This document shows, piece after piece, positions 26,185-34,346 of a stretch of DNA of 64,000 nucleotides. The position numbers were made by a program, and so were the translations under genes. Source of the stretch: Stutzerimonas xanthomarina (GTDB taxonomy: Bacteria > Pseudomonadota > Gammaproteobacteria > Pseudomonadales > Pseudomonadaceae); the NCBI RefSeq assembly GCF_003935375.1, contig NZ_RHQM01000004.1, forward strand, positions 124,001 to 188,000, written 5' to 3'. Each line of letters begins with the position of its first letter. The stretch's first letter is position 1. Below the pieces are notes generated by a model. That model was not told where the DNA came from. It was given only the letters and a program-made list of their open reading frames with translations, and made no database searches.

Positions 26185-28173
26185 ATGCCTTCTGTAAGAA
26201 CCATCAGTCGTCCCCGTCACCTGCCGCTCACGCTGCTCGGCGCACTCCTTCCGATACTCGCCATCGCCAGCGAGCCGGTCACCCTGCAGAACGAAGTCAT
26301 CACCGCCACCCAGACCGCCCACAGCGAACTCAGCGCGCCGGCGAGCGTGTCGGTGGTCACCCGTGACGACCTCGACAAGCTGCCGGTGTACAACCTCGCC
26401 GATGCGGTGAAATACCTGCCGGGGGTGTACATCAGCCCGTCTTCGACCTACGGCCGCAAGGAAATCAAACTGCGCGGGATGGATTCGGACTACACCCTGC
26501 TGTTGGTCAACGGCCGCCGCATCAACTCGCGTGAAGCCCTGGTCTCCAACTACGCCAACGACTTCGATCTGTCCTCGATCCCGATGGCCGCCATCGAGCG
26601 CATCGAGGTGATCCGCGGGCCGATGTCCTCGCTGTACGGCGCCGATGCCATCGGTGGCGTGGTCAACGTGATCCTGCGTAAACCGACCGCCGACACCAGG
26701 GCCGGCATCGCCTACGGCTACGAGCACCCGACCGAGGGTGATTCCGGTGACAGCCACAAGACCAGCGGCTACATCAACGGCACGCTGATCGAGGACAAGC
26801 TGCTCGGCAACCTGATCGTCGAGGGCACCGACCAGGCTGCCTGGGGTTCGGACCAGACTACGTCGCCCCTGATCGATGCCGCCGAAAAACGCCAGAACGC
26901 CAGCGCCTACGGCAGCCTGAGCTGGCTGCTAGTCGAGCGCCAGAGCATCGACCTCGACCTGAGCCATCGTGAGGACGACCGCAAGGGCACCTGGAGCAAC
27001 TCGGGCTTCGCCTTTCCGACCAACGTTCAGGAGATGGAACGCAGCGCCTTCGGCCTGACCCACAACGGCAGCTGGGACGACTTTAACTCGCGAGTCCGCT
27101 ACTACTACGAAGACGTCGACCTGATGGACGATTCCGAGGTCATGACCGACCTGCGCGGCGGCCGCTTCAGCAACGTCAACCAGACCAACCATACGGTCGA
27201 CGGCCAGGTGACCGCGTTCCTCGGCAACCACCTGCTGACCCTGGGCAGCGAACTGCGCCGCACCGAACTCAGCCACAGCAACAACCTCGGTTCGGAGATC
27301 GAGATCGATCAGCAGGCGCTCTACCTGCAGGACGAGTTCTCCCTGGGACAGCTGGATATCACCCTCGGCGCCCGCTGGGATGATCACGAAAGCTACGGCA
27401 GCGAATTCAGCCCGCGGGCCTACGGCGTGTACAACCTCAGTGACAGCTGGGTGATCAAGGGCGGCGTGGGCAAGTCGTTCAAGGCGCCGAGCATTGCCCA
27501 ATCCGATCCCACCTACGTGGAAATCGCCTGCCGTGGCTACTGCGTGACGGTCGGCAACGAGGATCTCAAGCCGGAAACCGCAACCAGCTACGAGCTCGGC
27601 ACCTTCTACCAGAATGACCGCCTGCAGGCCGGCATCATGTTCTTCCAGACCGACATCGAAGACATGATCAGCACCGAAACGACGCGGCTGATTCGGGTGA
27701 ACGGCCAGATCGTCGCCGCCGACCCGGTGCTGACCACCTACAACCAGCCCCATGTGCGGATCAAGGGTTACGAGCTGCAGGGCAACTACCTGCTGAGCGA
27801 CCGCATCGGCCTGCGCGCGAACTACACCTACTCCGACGCCAGGGATCGCGACACCGACGAGCCGATCCGCAACTCGCCGCAGCATATCGCCAACCTGGGA
27901 GCCGACTGGCAGGCGCTGCCAAAGCTCGGCCTGAACCTGGATTACCAGTACACCGGCAGCCAATACCTGTACGACGTGGCGCGCTCCGGGGCGTTCGAGA
28001 CCGGTGCCTTCCACACCCTGAGCCTCGGTGCCCGCTACCAGGCCACCAAGCAGCTGACACTCAACGGCGGGCTCAACAACCTGACCAACGAGAAGCGCGA
28101 CGAGGTGGCTCAGGCCGTCGACAACATCCTCATGGGTCGCACGCTTTTCGTCGGTTTCGCCTACGACATCTGA
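26185..28173 (+). CDS. TonB-dependent siderophore receptor
   Basis: 662-residue outer-membrane receptor. Signal peptide about 1-28 (ending PILAIA). The TonB-box region is near NEVITATQTAHSELSAPAS; the plug domain follows with NLADAVKYLPGVYISPSS, IKLRGMDSDYTLLLVNGRRI and IERIEVIRGPMSSLYGADAI; the barrel ends in aromatic residues (VGFAYDI). The plug resembles the CirA/FepA group. The ATG at 26185 has GGAG six bases ahead; the open frame upstream overlaps the MFS end. The transported siderophore is unknown, and its operon partners are two permeases, an ATPase and a binding protein. Confidence 0.88.
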   Translation: MPSVRTISRPRHLPLTLLGALLPILAIASEPVTLQNEVITATQTAHSELSAPASVSVVTRDDLDKLPVYNLADAVKYLPGVYISPSSTYGRKEIKLRGMDSDYTLLLVNGRRINSREALVSNYANDFDLSSIPMAAIERIEVIRGPMSSLYGADAIGGVVNVILRKPTADTRAGIAYGYEHPTEGDSGDSHKTSGYINGTLIEDKLLGNLIVEGTDQAAWGSDQTTSPLIDAAEKRQNASAYGSLSWLLVERQSIDLDLSHREDDRKGTWSNSGFAFPTNVQEMERSAFGLTHNGSWDDFNSRVRYYYEDVDLMDDSEVMTDLRGGRFSNVNQTNHTVDGQVTAFLGNHLLTLGSELRRTELSHSNNLGSEIEIDQQALYLQDEFSLGQLDITLGARWDDHESYGSEFSPRAYGVYNLSDSWVIKGGVGKSFKAPSIAQSDPTYVEIACRGYCVTVGNEDLKPETATSYELGTFYQNDRLQAGIMFFQTDIEDMISTETTRLIRVNGQIVAADPVLTTYNQPHVRIKGYELQGNYLLSDRIGLRANYTYSDARDRDTDEPIRNSPQHIANLGADWQALPKLGLNLDYQYTGSQYLYDVARSGAFETGAFHTLSLGARYQATKQLTLNGGLNNLTNEKRDEVAQAVDNILMGRTLFVGFAYDI

Positions 28174-28180
28174 CGCCCCG

Positions 28181-28202
28181 CCCGGCGGCGCGAGCCGCCG
28201 GG
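28181..28202 (+). repeat. GNRA-loop hairpin between receptor and permease genes
   Basis: Nine-bp perfect stem CCCGGCGGC/GCCGCCGGG closed by a GCGA tetraloop, eight bases after the receptor stop and 25 bases before the permease start. There is no T-run after it. Such hairpins often protect the upstream mRNA or lower downstream expression, which would fit a highly expressed receptor ahead of less-needed ABC genes. Confidence 0.6.
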
Positions 28203-28227
28203 TTCACCTGGAGACGCGAAGTGAACC

Positions 28228-29262
28228 ATGCCGACTGATCAGAGGATGCCCAGGTCGCAGAAGGCCACGCTGATTGCCGGCAGTGGCCTTCTGCTCGTGC
28301 TGCTGACGCTGTCCCTGGCCACCGGTGCCGGCGTGTATGGTGCCGACGCCGTGTTCGGCTATCTGCTCGGCCAGCCCGACTATCTGGCCGACGACAAGCT
28401 GGCCATGGTCGTCGATACCCTGCGGCTGCCGCGCACCCTCGCCGCGCTGGTGGTGGGCGCCAGCCTGGCAATCGCCGCCTCGCTGCTGCAGAGCGCGACA
28501 CGCAATCCCCTGGCCGAACCCGGCCTGCTCGGTGTCAATGCCGGCGCGGTGCTCGGGCTGGTGATCGGCCTGATCTATTTCGGCGTCGAGTCGACCCGGG
28601 GCTACCTGCTCTGGTCCGGCGCCGGCGCCCTGCTGGGCAATCTGCTGGTGCTGGGCGTCGGCCTGATGCTGGGTCAGGCCAGCCCGCTGAAGCTGATTCT
28701 TGCTGGAGTGGCGCTCGGCGCGATCTTCGGCGGTCTGGCGAATTTCCTGCTGCTCTCCACGCGGGTGGCGCTGGAGCAGTTCCGCTTCTGGAACCTCGGC
28801 TCGCTATCGGCCTCCAGCCTCGATGCGGTCGGCACGGTCAGCCCACTGGCCGTGCTCGGGCTGGTGCTGGCGACGCTGCTCTGCCGTCAGCTGACCCTGA
28901 TGCAGATGGGCGACAGCCAGGCCCGCGCGCTGGGCATCCATACCGGTTGGGTACGCCTCGGCGTGCTGGCGGCATCCACCCTGCTCACCGCCTGCGCCAT
29001 CTCGCTGGCCGGGCCGATCGGCTTTCTCGGTTTTCTCGCCGCCTATTGCGCGCGCCGCATCGAGCCGGTGGCACTGCTACGGCAACTGCTGTTTTCCACG
29101 CTGTTCGGCATGCTCTTCCTGCTCGCCGCCGACGTGCTCTCGCGCTGGCTGCTGCAGCCGTACGAACTGCCGGTCGGCACCCTGCTGGCCGCGCTCGGCG
29201 CGCCGGCGCTGATCGCCATCGTGCTGCGCGGCGGCTTTCGTTCCCTGTTGACGGTGAGGTAG
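28228..29262 (+). CDS. FecCD-family ABC transporter permease (first of two)
   Basis: 344-residue inner-membrane permease of iron-siderophore importers, with about nine to ten hydrophobic helices. FecCD motifs: VDTLRLPRTLAALVVGASLA, LLQSATRNPLAEPGLLGVNA, and the ATPase-contact loop near AISLAGPIGFLGFLAAYCAR. GTGAACC precedes the ATG; start could also be the in-frame ATG six codons later. It is followed after two bases by the second permease, so the pair probably forms a heterodimer. Confidence 0.88.
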   Translation: MPTDQRMPRSQKATLIAGSGLLLVLLTLSLATGAGVYGADAVFGYLLGQPDYLADDKLAMVVDTLRLPRTLAALVVGASLAIAASLLQSATRNPLAEPGLLGVNAGAVLGLVIGLIYFGVESTRGYLLWSGAGALLGNLLVLGVGLMLGQASPLKLILAGVALGAIFGGLANFLLLSTRVALEQFRFWNLGSLSASSLDAVGTVSPLAVLGLVLATLLCRQLTLMQMGDSQARALGIHTGWVRLGVLAASTLLTACAISLAGPIGFLGFLAAYCARRIEPVALLRQLLFSTLFGMLFLLAADVLSRWLLQPYELPVGTLLAALGAPALIAIVLRGGFRSLLTVR

Positions 29263-29264
29263 CC

Positions 29265-30311
29265 ATGACCTCCATCCCCACACCTTCCGGCATCTGGACG
29301 CTGCGCCTCGGTGGCATCAGCCTGCTGCTGCATCGGCGCAGTTGGTTGATGTTCACCCTGCTCGTGCTGGTGCTGCTGGGCTTGACCGTCCTGGCGACCA
29401 GCCTCGGCAGCGGCCATCTGGGCGTGCGCGACGTCATCGCCACCCTGACCGGAAACGGCAGCAGGCTGCAGGAAATCATGGTGTTCAAGATTCGCCTGCC
29501 GCGGGTCGCCGCCGCGATCATCGCCGGGCTGGCCATGGGCATGGCCGGCTGCCTGATCCAGACTCTGGTACGCAACCGCCTGGCGACACCGGACATGATC
29601 GGTGTGAACGAGGGCGCCTCGCTGGCTGTAGTCGTCTTCGCCCTCTACCTGACCCTCGGCAACTGGCCATGGTGGGCGTCGCCACTCGGAGCCGCACTGG
29701 CGGCCGCCGCACTGTTCGCCCTGTGCCGACGCCCCGGCGAGCAGGGCTACCTGTTCATCGTCATCGGCATTGCGCTGTCGGAACTGCTCGGCGCGCTCGG
29801 CGACTTCGCCATGTCGACGCAACCCCTCGCTCACCTGGGCAGCATCTACCTGTGGACCATGGGCCACTTCGCCGGTGTCAGCTATCAGACGGTCAAGCCC
29901 GTCGCACTGCTGCTGTTGCTGCTCTGCCCGCTGATGGCGCTGGTCAATCGGCCGCTGGTGCTGCTGCGCTTCGGCGACGCCACGGCGCAGAACCTCGGGG
30001 TGAAGGTGCCGCTGGTCCAGCTCGGCGTGCTCGCCCTGGCAATCGTGGTGGCCGCGCTGGGTACGGCGATCGGCGGGCCGGTGGTGTTCATCGCCATGGC
30101 CGCACCGATCCTCGCCTCCTGGCTGGCCCGCGACAACCTCGCCCCGCTGTGGCTATCGGCGCTGTGCGGCGCGGTATTGCTGCTAGGCAGCGACACCCTG
30201 GTGCGGGTGCTCGCCCAGCCCGAGGAAATCCCCACCGGCATCATGACGCGGCTGCTCGGGGGCATCCTGCTGCTCGGCCTGCTGCTCAAGGACAGACGAG
30301 GAGCTGACTGA
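29265..30311 (+). CDS. FecCD-family ABC transporter permease (second of two)
   Basis: 348-residue permease paralogous to the preceding gene. Seen: VFKIRLPRVAAAIIAGLAMG, CLIQTLVRNRLATPDMIGVN, and the C-terminal AIGGPVVFIAMAAPILASWL. The frame is open well upstream inside the first permease, but the ATG at 29265 with GGTGAGG before it is the natural start. Its stop overlaps the ATPase start by one base (TGATG), showing strong coupling. Confidence 0.87.
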   Translation: MTSIPTPSGIWTLRLGGISLLLHRRSWLMFTLLVLVLLGLTVLATSLGSGHLGVRDVIATLTGNGSRLQEIMVFKIRLPRVAAAIIAGLAMGMAGCLIQTLVRNRLATPDMIGVNEGASLAVVVFALYLTLGNWPWWASPLGAALAAAALFALCRRPGEQGYLFIVIGIALSELLGALGDFAMSTQPLAHLGSIYLWTMGHFAGVSYQTVKPVALLLLLLCPLMALVNRPLVLLRFGDATAQNLGVKVPLVQLGVLALAIVVAALGTAIGGPVVFIAMAAPILASWLARDNLAPLWLSALCGAVLLLGSDTLVRVLAQPEEIPTGIMTRLLGGILLLGLLLKDRRGAD

Positions 30312-31144
30312 TGACTGCCCTGCGCGCGGAAAACCTGCACTTCGCCTATCAGGACAAGGTCGTGCTCGACGGCGTCTCCTTCAGCCTGCCCAGAGGCAAG
30401 CTGATCGGAATCGTCGGCCCCAATGGCAGCGGCAAATCCACGCTGCTCAAGCTGCTCGCCCGCCAGCTGCCGCTGCAACGCGGCACCGTGGAGATCCACG
30501 GCAAGCCGCTGCTGGGCTACTCGCTCAAGGCGCTGGCGCGAAAGCTGGCCTTTCTGCCGCAACGGCCGGTGCTGGCCGAAGGCATCCGCGTGGAACAGCT
30601 GGTGCAGTATGGCCGCCATCCGCACCAGGGATGGTTCAACCAGTGGAGCGCGGAAGACGCCCGCCAGGTTGCACGCGCCCGCGAGGTGATGCAGCTCGAT
30701 GCGATCTGGCAACGCAGCGCCGCCTCGCTCTCGGGTGGCCAGGCGCAACGGGCTTGGCTCGGCATGATCCTGGCGCAGAACACCGACCTGATCCTGCTCG
30801 ACGAACCCACCAGCGCGCTGGACATCGGCCACCAGGCCGAGGTGATGGAAGCCGTGCACCAGATCGCCGCGGCCGGGCGCACGGTGCTGATCGTGATCCA
30901 TGACCTCGGCGTGGCCGCCCGTTACTGCGATGAGCTGATCGCCCTGGCCGACGGCCGGGTGCAGGCCATCGGCCCGGCGCGGCAGGTGATGACCAAGGCC
31001 CTGGTCGACCGCCTTTACGATACCGACGTCGACATCCTTCCGGCCCCCGGCGACGGCGCGCCGGTGATCGTGCCGCGCCGCCGTACCCGTGGCCTCCAGC
31101 AACCCACTCTCAGAGAACACCCCGAAACGGAAGGTATGCAATGA
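30311..31144 (+). CDS. ABC transporter ATPase for iron-siderophore import
   Basis: 277-residue FepC-like ATPase. Walker A is VGPNGSGKSTLLKLL near residue 35, the signature motif is SLSGGQAQRAWLGMILAQN, Walker B is LILLDEPTSALDIGHQ, and the switch histidine is in LIVIHDLGVAARY. It overlaps the permease by one base and the binding-protein gene by four bases. It powers import through the two FecCD permeases. Confidence 0.92.
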   Translation: MTALRAENLHFAYQDKVVLDGVSFSLPRGKLIGIVGPNGSGKSTLLKLLARQLPLQRGTVEIHGKPLLGYSLKALARKLAFLPQRPVLAEGIRVEQLVQYGRHPHQGWFNQWSAEDARQVARAREVMQLDAIWQRSAASLSGGQAQRAWLGMILAQNTDLILLDEPTSALDIGHQAEVMEAVHQIAAAGRTVLIVIHDLGVAARYCDELIALADGRVQAIGPARQVMTKALVDRLYDTDVDILPAPGDGAPVIVPRRRTRGLQQPTLREHPETEGMQ

Positions 31145-32085
31145 CCCTCAAGACCCCACGTCACCTGGCCGCCGCTCTGCTGGCCAGCCTGCTCGCCCTG
31201 CCCGCCCTGGCCGATACGCGCCAGGTGAGCGATGCCATGGGCAACACCGTCACCGTGCCGGAAGCGCCGAAGCGGGTGATCACCCTCAGCGAAATCGATC
31301 TGGATACCGCACTCGCACTTGGCGTCACCCCGGTCGGCACCATCAACGGCCGCGGCCAGGCCGCACCGCCGCGCTACCTCGAAGGCAAGCTGCCGGCCGA
31401 CGTCCCGGTGGTCGGTGATCTGGACAATCCGAATCTGGAAACCCTGCTCGAACTGGAGCCCGATCTGATCCTGACCGGCCCGGTAAAGCCGGAGCAGCTG
31501 GCGATCCTTAACGAGATCGCGCCGACCGTGATCACCTACAGTTGGGGTCGCCCCTGGCAGGAAACCATGCAGCGCACCGCACAGATCCTGAACAAGAACG
31601 CCGAAGCCAACGCCGTGCTGGACCGCTACCGCGCGCGGATCGAGCAGGCGCGTGAGCGGCTGAGCACGCATCAGGGCGAAACCCTCAGCATCGTGCGCTG
31701 GAATCCCAAGGGCCCCTCGTACATGTTCAAGGACGCCTTCGTCAGCACGGTCATCAAAGACATTGGCCTCACCCGCCCCGCCCATCAGCAGGACCCCGGC
31801 CACACCCACTCGATGGCACTGAGCCTGGAGTCCTTGGAACTGCTGGATGCCGACTGGCTGGTGATCGGCACCCTGGCTACCAGCGGCGAGGCGGTCGAGG
31901 CCATGCGTCAGGCCGAACAGACCCCGGCGTTCGGCCAGCTCTCGGCGCTGCAGAGCAAACGCTTCGGCGCTGTCGACGGCTCGCTGTGGACGTCCGTCGG
32001 CGGTCCGCTGGCGGCACTGCAGGTGATCGAGGACGTCGAGCGCTTGCTCGGCAAGGCCGATGCAGAGCCGGTCACAAGGGACTGA
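31141..32085 (+). CDS. Periplasmic iron-siderophore binding protein
   Basis: 314-residue FepB/FatB-type binding protein with a signal peptide (about 1-24, ending LPALA). Family segments: VSDAMGNTVTVPEAPKRVIT at the mature N terminus and PNLETLLELEPDLILTGPVK, the inter-domain region of class III binding proteins. Starts four bases inside the ATPase gene. It ends the operon, 13 bases before a convergent methyltransferase gene, with no clear terminator hairpin. Confidence 0.9.
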   Translation: MTLKTPRHLAAALLASLLALPALADTRQVSDAMGNTVTVPEAPKRVITLSEIDLDTALALGVTPVGTINGRGQAAPPRYLEGKLPADVPVVGDLDNPNLETLLELEPDLILTGPVKPEQLAILNEIAPTVITYSWGRPWQETMQRTAQILNKNAEANAVLDRYRARIEQARERLSTHQGETLSIVRWNPKGPSYMFKDAFVSTVIKDIGLTRPAHQQDPGHTHSMALSLESLELLDADWLVIGTLATSGEAVEAMRQAEQTPAFGQLSALQSKRFGAVDGSLWTSVGGPLAALQVIEDVERLLGKADAEPVTRD

Positions 32086-32097
32086 CTCGACCCAGCG

Positions 32098-33033
32098 TCA
32101 GGCCGAAAACAGCAGCGCCTTGAGCCCGCTCTCGGGGCTGATGTCGGGAAACTCCGGCGGGTTCTCCAGGCGCTGCTCGAAGCGAAGCTGCGGCGCCTCG
32201 GCGGCCATGCCCTGGATCAGGAAGTCCGCGCCGATATCCGGGTCATTCACGCAGGCCAGCACCTGGCCGCCGCCGGTCAGCAGTTCCGGCAGCTTGCGCA
32301 GGATCTTCTGGTAATCGCGCGTCAGGGCGAAGCTGCCCTTCTGGAAGGAAGGCGGGTCGATGATGATCAGGTCGTACGGTCCGAGCTTGCGCACCTTGCC
32401 CCAGGATTTGAACAGCTCGTGGCCGAGAAAGCTCACCCTGCTGAGATCGTGGCCATTCAGCCGATGGTTCTCCCGCCCTCGGGTCAGGGCGGCACTGGCC
32501 ATGTCCAGATTGACCACGTGCTCGGCGCCACTGGCGATCGCCGCGACGGAAAAGCCGCAGGTGTAGGCGAACAGGTTGAGCACCCGCTTGCCCTGCGCAT
32601 TTTCCTGCACCCAACGGCGGCCATAACGCATGTCGAGAAACAGGCCGTTGTTCTGCTTGCGCCCGAGATCGAGCTTGTAGCGCAGACCGTTCTCGCTGAT
32701 CAGCCACTCGGCGGGCACATCGCCCAGCAACGCCTCGGTCGGTGCATCCGGCAGATAGCGATGCTGCAGCAGCAAGCGCTGTGCCTGGCTCTGCTTCCAG
32801 GCCGGGGATTCCGTCAGCGCCATGAGCATCTGCTCTAGCGCCGCCCGCTCCGCCTCGCCCGGATCACGGAACAGCGCCACCAGCACCACGCCCTGTAGCC
32901 AGTCGACGGTCAGCTGTTCGAGCCCCGGATAGCAGCGGCCGCGACCATGGAACAGTCGTCGCGTCTCGTTGGGCGCGTTGGCCAACGCGTCGAGCAGGTG
33001 ATTTTGCAGGGTGGTGAGGTGTTCGGGTGTCAT
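32098..33033 (-). CDS. Class I SAM-dependent methyltransferase (RlmI/RlmK-like)
   Basis: 311 residues. The C-terminal Rossmann domain shows NGLFLDMRYGRRWVQ, motif I VLNLFAYTCGFSVAAIASGA with NLDMASAALTRGRENHRLNG, and the catalytic motif IIIDPPSFQKGSF. These match the COG1092 group of 23S rRNA (cytosine-C5) methyltransferases, although the N-terminal PUA domain of RlmI is not evident and the protein is shorter. The target RNA is not assignable. The gene is monocistronic and convergent with the siderophore operon. Confidence 0.82.
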   Translation of the reverse strand: MTPEHLTTLQNHLLDALANAPNETRRLFHGRGRCYPGLEQLTVDWLQGVVLVALFRDPGEAERAALEQMLMALTESPAWKQSQAQRLLLQHRYLPDAPTEALLGDVPAEWLISENGLRYKLDLGRKQNNGLFLDMRYGRRWVQENAQGKRVLNLFAYTCGFSVAAIASGAEHVVNLDMASAALTRGRENHRLNGHDLSRVSFLGHELFKSWGKVRKLGPYDLIIIDPPSFQKGSFALTRDYQKILRKLPELLTGGGQVLACVNDPDIGADFLIQGMAAEAPQLRFEQRLENPPEFPDISPESGLKALLFSA

Positions 33034-33095
33034 GGGCGGGCATCGTCGGCAGCGTGGCCGCGCATTCTAAACGCAGCCGCCGCCGACGCCAGGCT

Positions 33096-34106
33096 TCAGA
33101 TATCCAGGCAGATCTTGCCGAAGTGCTGGTTGGTTTCCTGATAGCGGAACGCCTCGACGATATCGTCCACGGCGAAGTGCTTGTCGATTACCGGGCGGAT
33201 GCCGTTGGCATCGATGGCGCGGATCATCTCTTGCTGCTGCGCGCGGCTGCCCACCAGCACGCCCTGCAGACGCAACTGGCGCACCAGCGCCGGTACCAGC
33301 GGCAGCTCGCCGGCAACCCCGGTGAGGATGCCGATCACCGAGATATGCCCGCCGATGCGCGCCGCAACCATCGACTGCTCCAGCGTTGCCGGCCCACCGA
33401 CTTCGATCACATGGTCGACGCCGCGGCCGTCGGTCATCTTGCGCACCGTCTCGCCCCAGGCCGGCGTGCTGCGGTAGTTGATCAGGTGATCGGCGCCCAT
33501 CTCGCGCAAGCGCTCCAGCTTGGCATCGCTGGACGAGGTGGCGATGACCGTGGCGCCGGCCATCTTGGCGAACTGCAGGGCAAAGATGGAAACGCCGCCG
33601 GTGCCCTGGATCAGCACGCTGTCGCCGGGTTTGAGCTTGCCGTCGGCCATCAGCGCACGCCAGGCAGTGAGGCCGGCGGTGGTCAGGGTTGACGCCTCGG
33701 CATGGCTGTAGCCCTCGGGTGCATGGGTGAACGAGGTGGCGCGCGCGGTGACCATCTCCCGCGCATAACCATCGACGCCATCGCCCGGTACCGTGGCGAA
33801 ACCCTCGATCAGCGGCTCACCGGCCAGCCAGTCGGGGAAGAAGGTGCTGACCACCGCATCGCCAACGGCGAATTCAGTCACGCCCGAACCCACCGCCACC
33901 ACTTCACCGGCCCCATCGGCCATGGGAATGCGCGGCTCGCTGGGGCCCCACATGCCGCTGACCACCGCGAAATCGTGGTAGTTGAGCGAGTTGGCGCGCA
34001 GGCGCACGGTGATCTCGCCGGCCTCCGGTCTGGGGGCCTCGCTGGTGCCAACGATGACCCGGTCATAACCGCCGCCGGGCTGTACGAATATGGCTTTGTG
34101 GCTCAT
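33096..34106 (-). CDS. MDR-family (zinc-type) alcohol dehydrogenase, NAD(P)-dependent
   Basis: 336-residue medium-chain dehydrogenase/reductase. Seen: an N-terminal GroES-like domain (SLNYHDFAVVSGMWGPSEPR), a Rossmann motif VLIQGTGGVSIFALQFAKMA at about residue 165, and the C-terminal FRYQETNQHFGKICLDI typical of quinone-reductase-like members. The catalytic-zinc cysteine and the structural four-cysteine loop of true alcohol dehydrogenases are absent, so it may be a zinc-free reductase. The ATG at 34104-34106 follows GAGGAG with six bases between. An open frame continues upstream but has no coding character. Confidence 0.78.
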   Translation of the reverse strand: MSHKAIFVQPGGGYDRVIVGTSEAPRPEAGEITVRLRANSLNYHDFAVVSGMWGPSEPRIPMADGAGEVVAVGSGVTEFAVGDAVVSTFFPDWLAGEPLIEGFATVPGDGVDGYAREMVTARATSFTHAPEGYSHAEASTLTTAGLTAWRALMADGKLKPGDSVLIQGTGGVSIFALQFAKMAGATVIATSSSDAKLERLREMGADHLINYRSTPAWGETVRKMTDGRGVDHVIEVGGPATLEQSMVAARIGGHISVIGILTGVAGELPLVPALVRQLRLQGVLVGSRAQQQEMIRAIDANGIRPVIDKHFAVDDIVEAFRYQETNQHFGKICLDI

Positions 34107-34346
34107 TGGAATTCTCCTCTGGTAACGGGATGACCTGCATGGGAACGGCCGGCAGCGGCATCGTTCGACCTGCCGAAGCCTGCTGCGCATCGCTGTTCGA
34201 ATGCGCGACAGCATAGCCAATCCGCCATCGACGGTGGCGGCCGCGAACTTACCTCCACCGCCATCGTCGAAAGCGCGTTCGCCAATAGTCCACGGCTCGC
34301 CCGCAGGCAGCCGCACGAAACTGCCCAGCGCATCCGGAACAACTTC

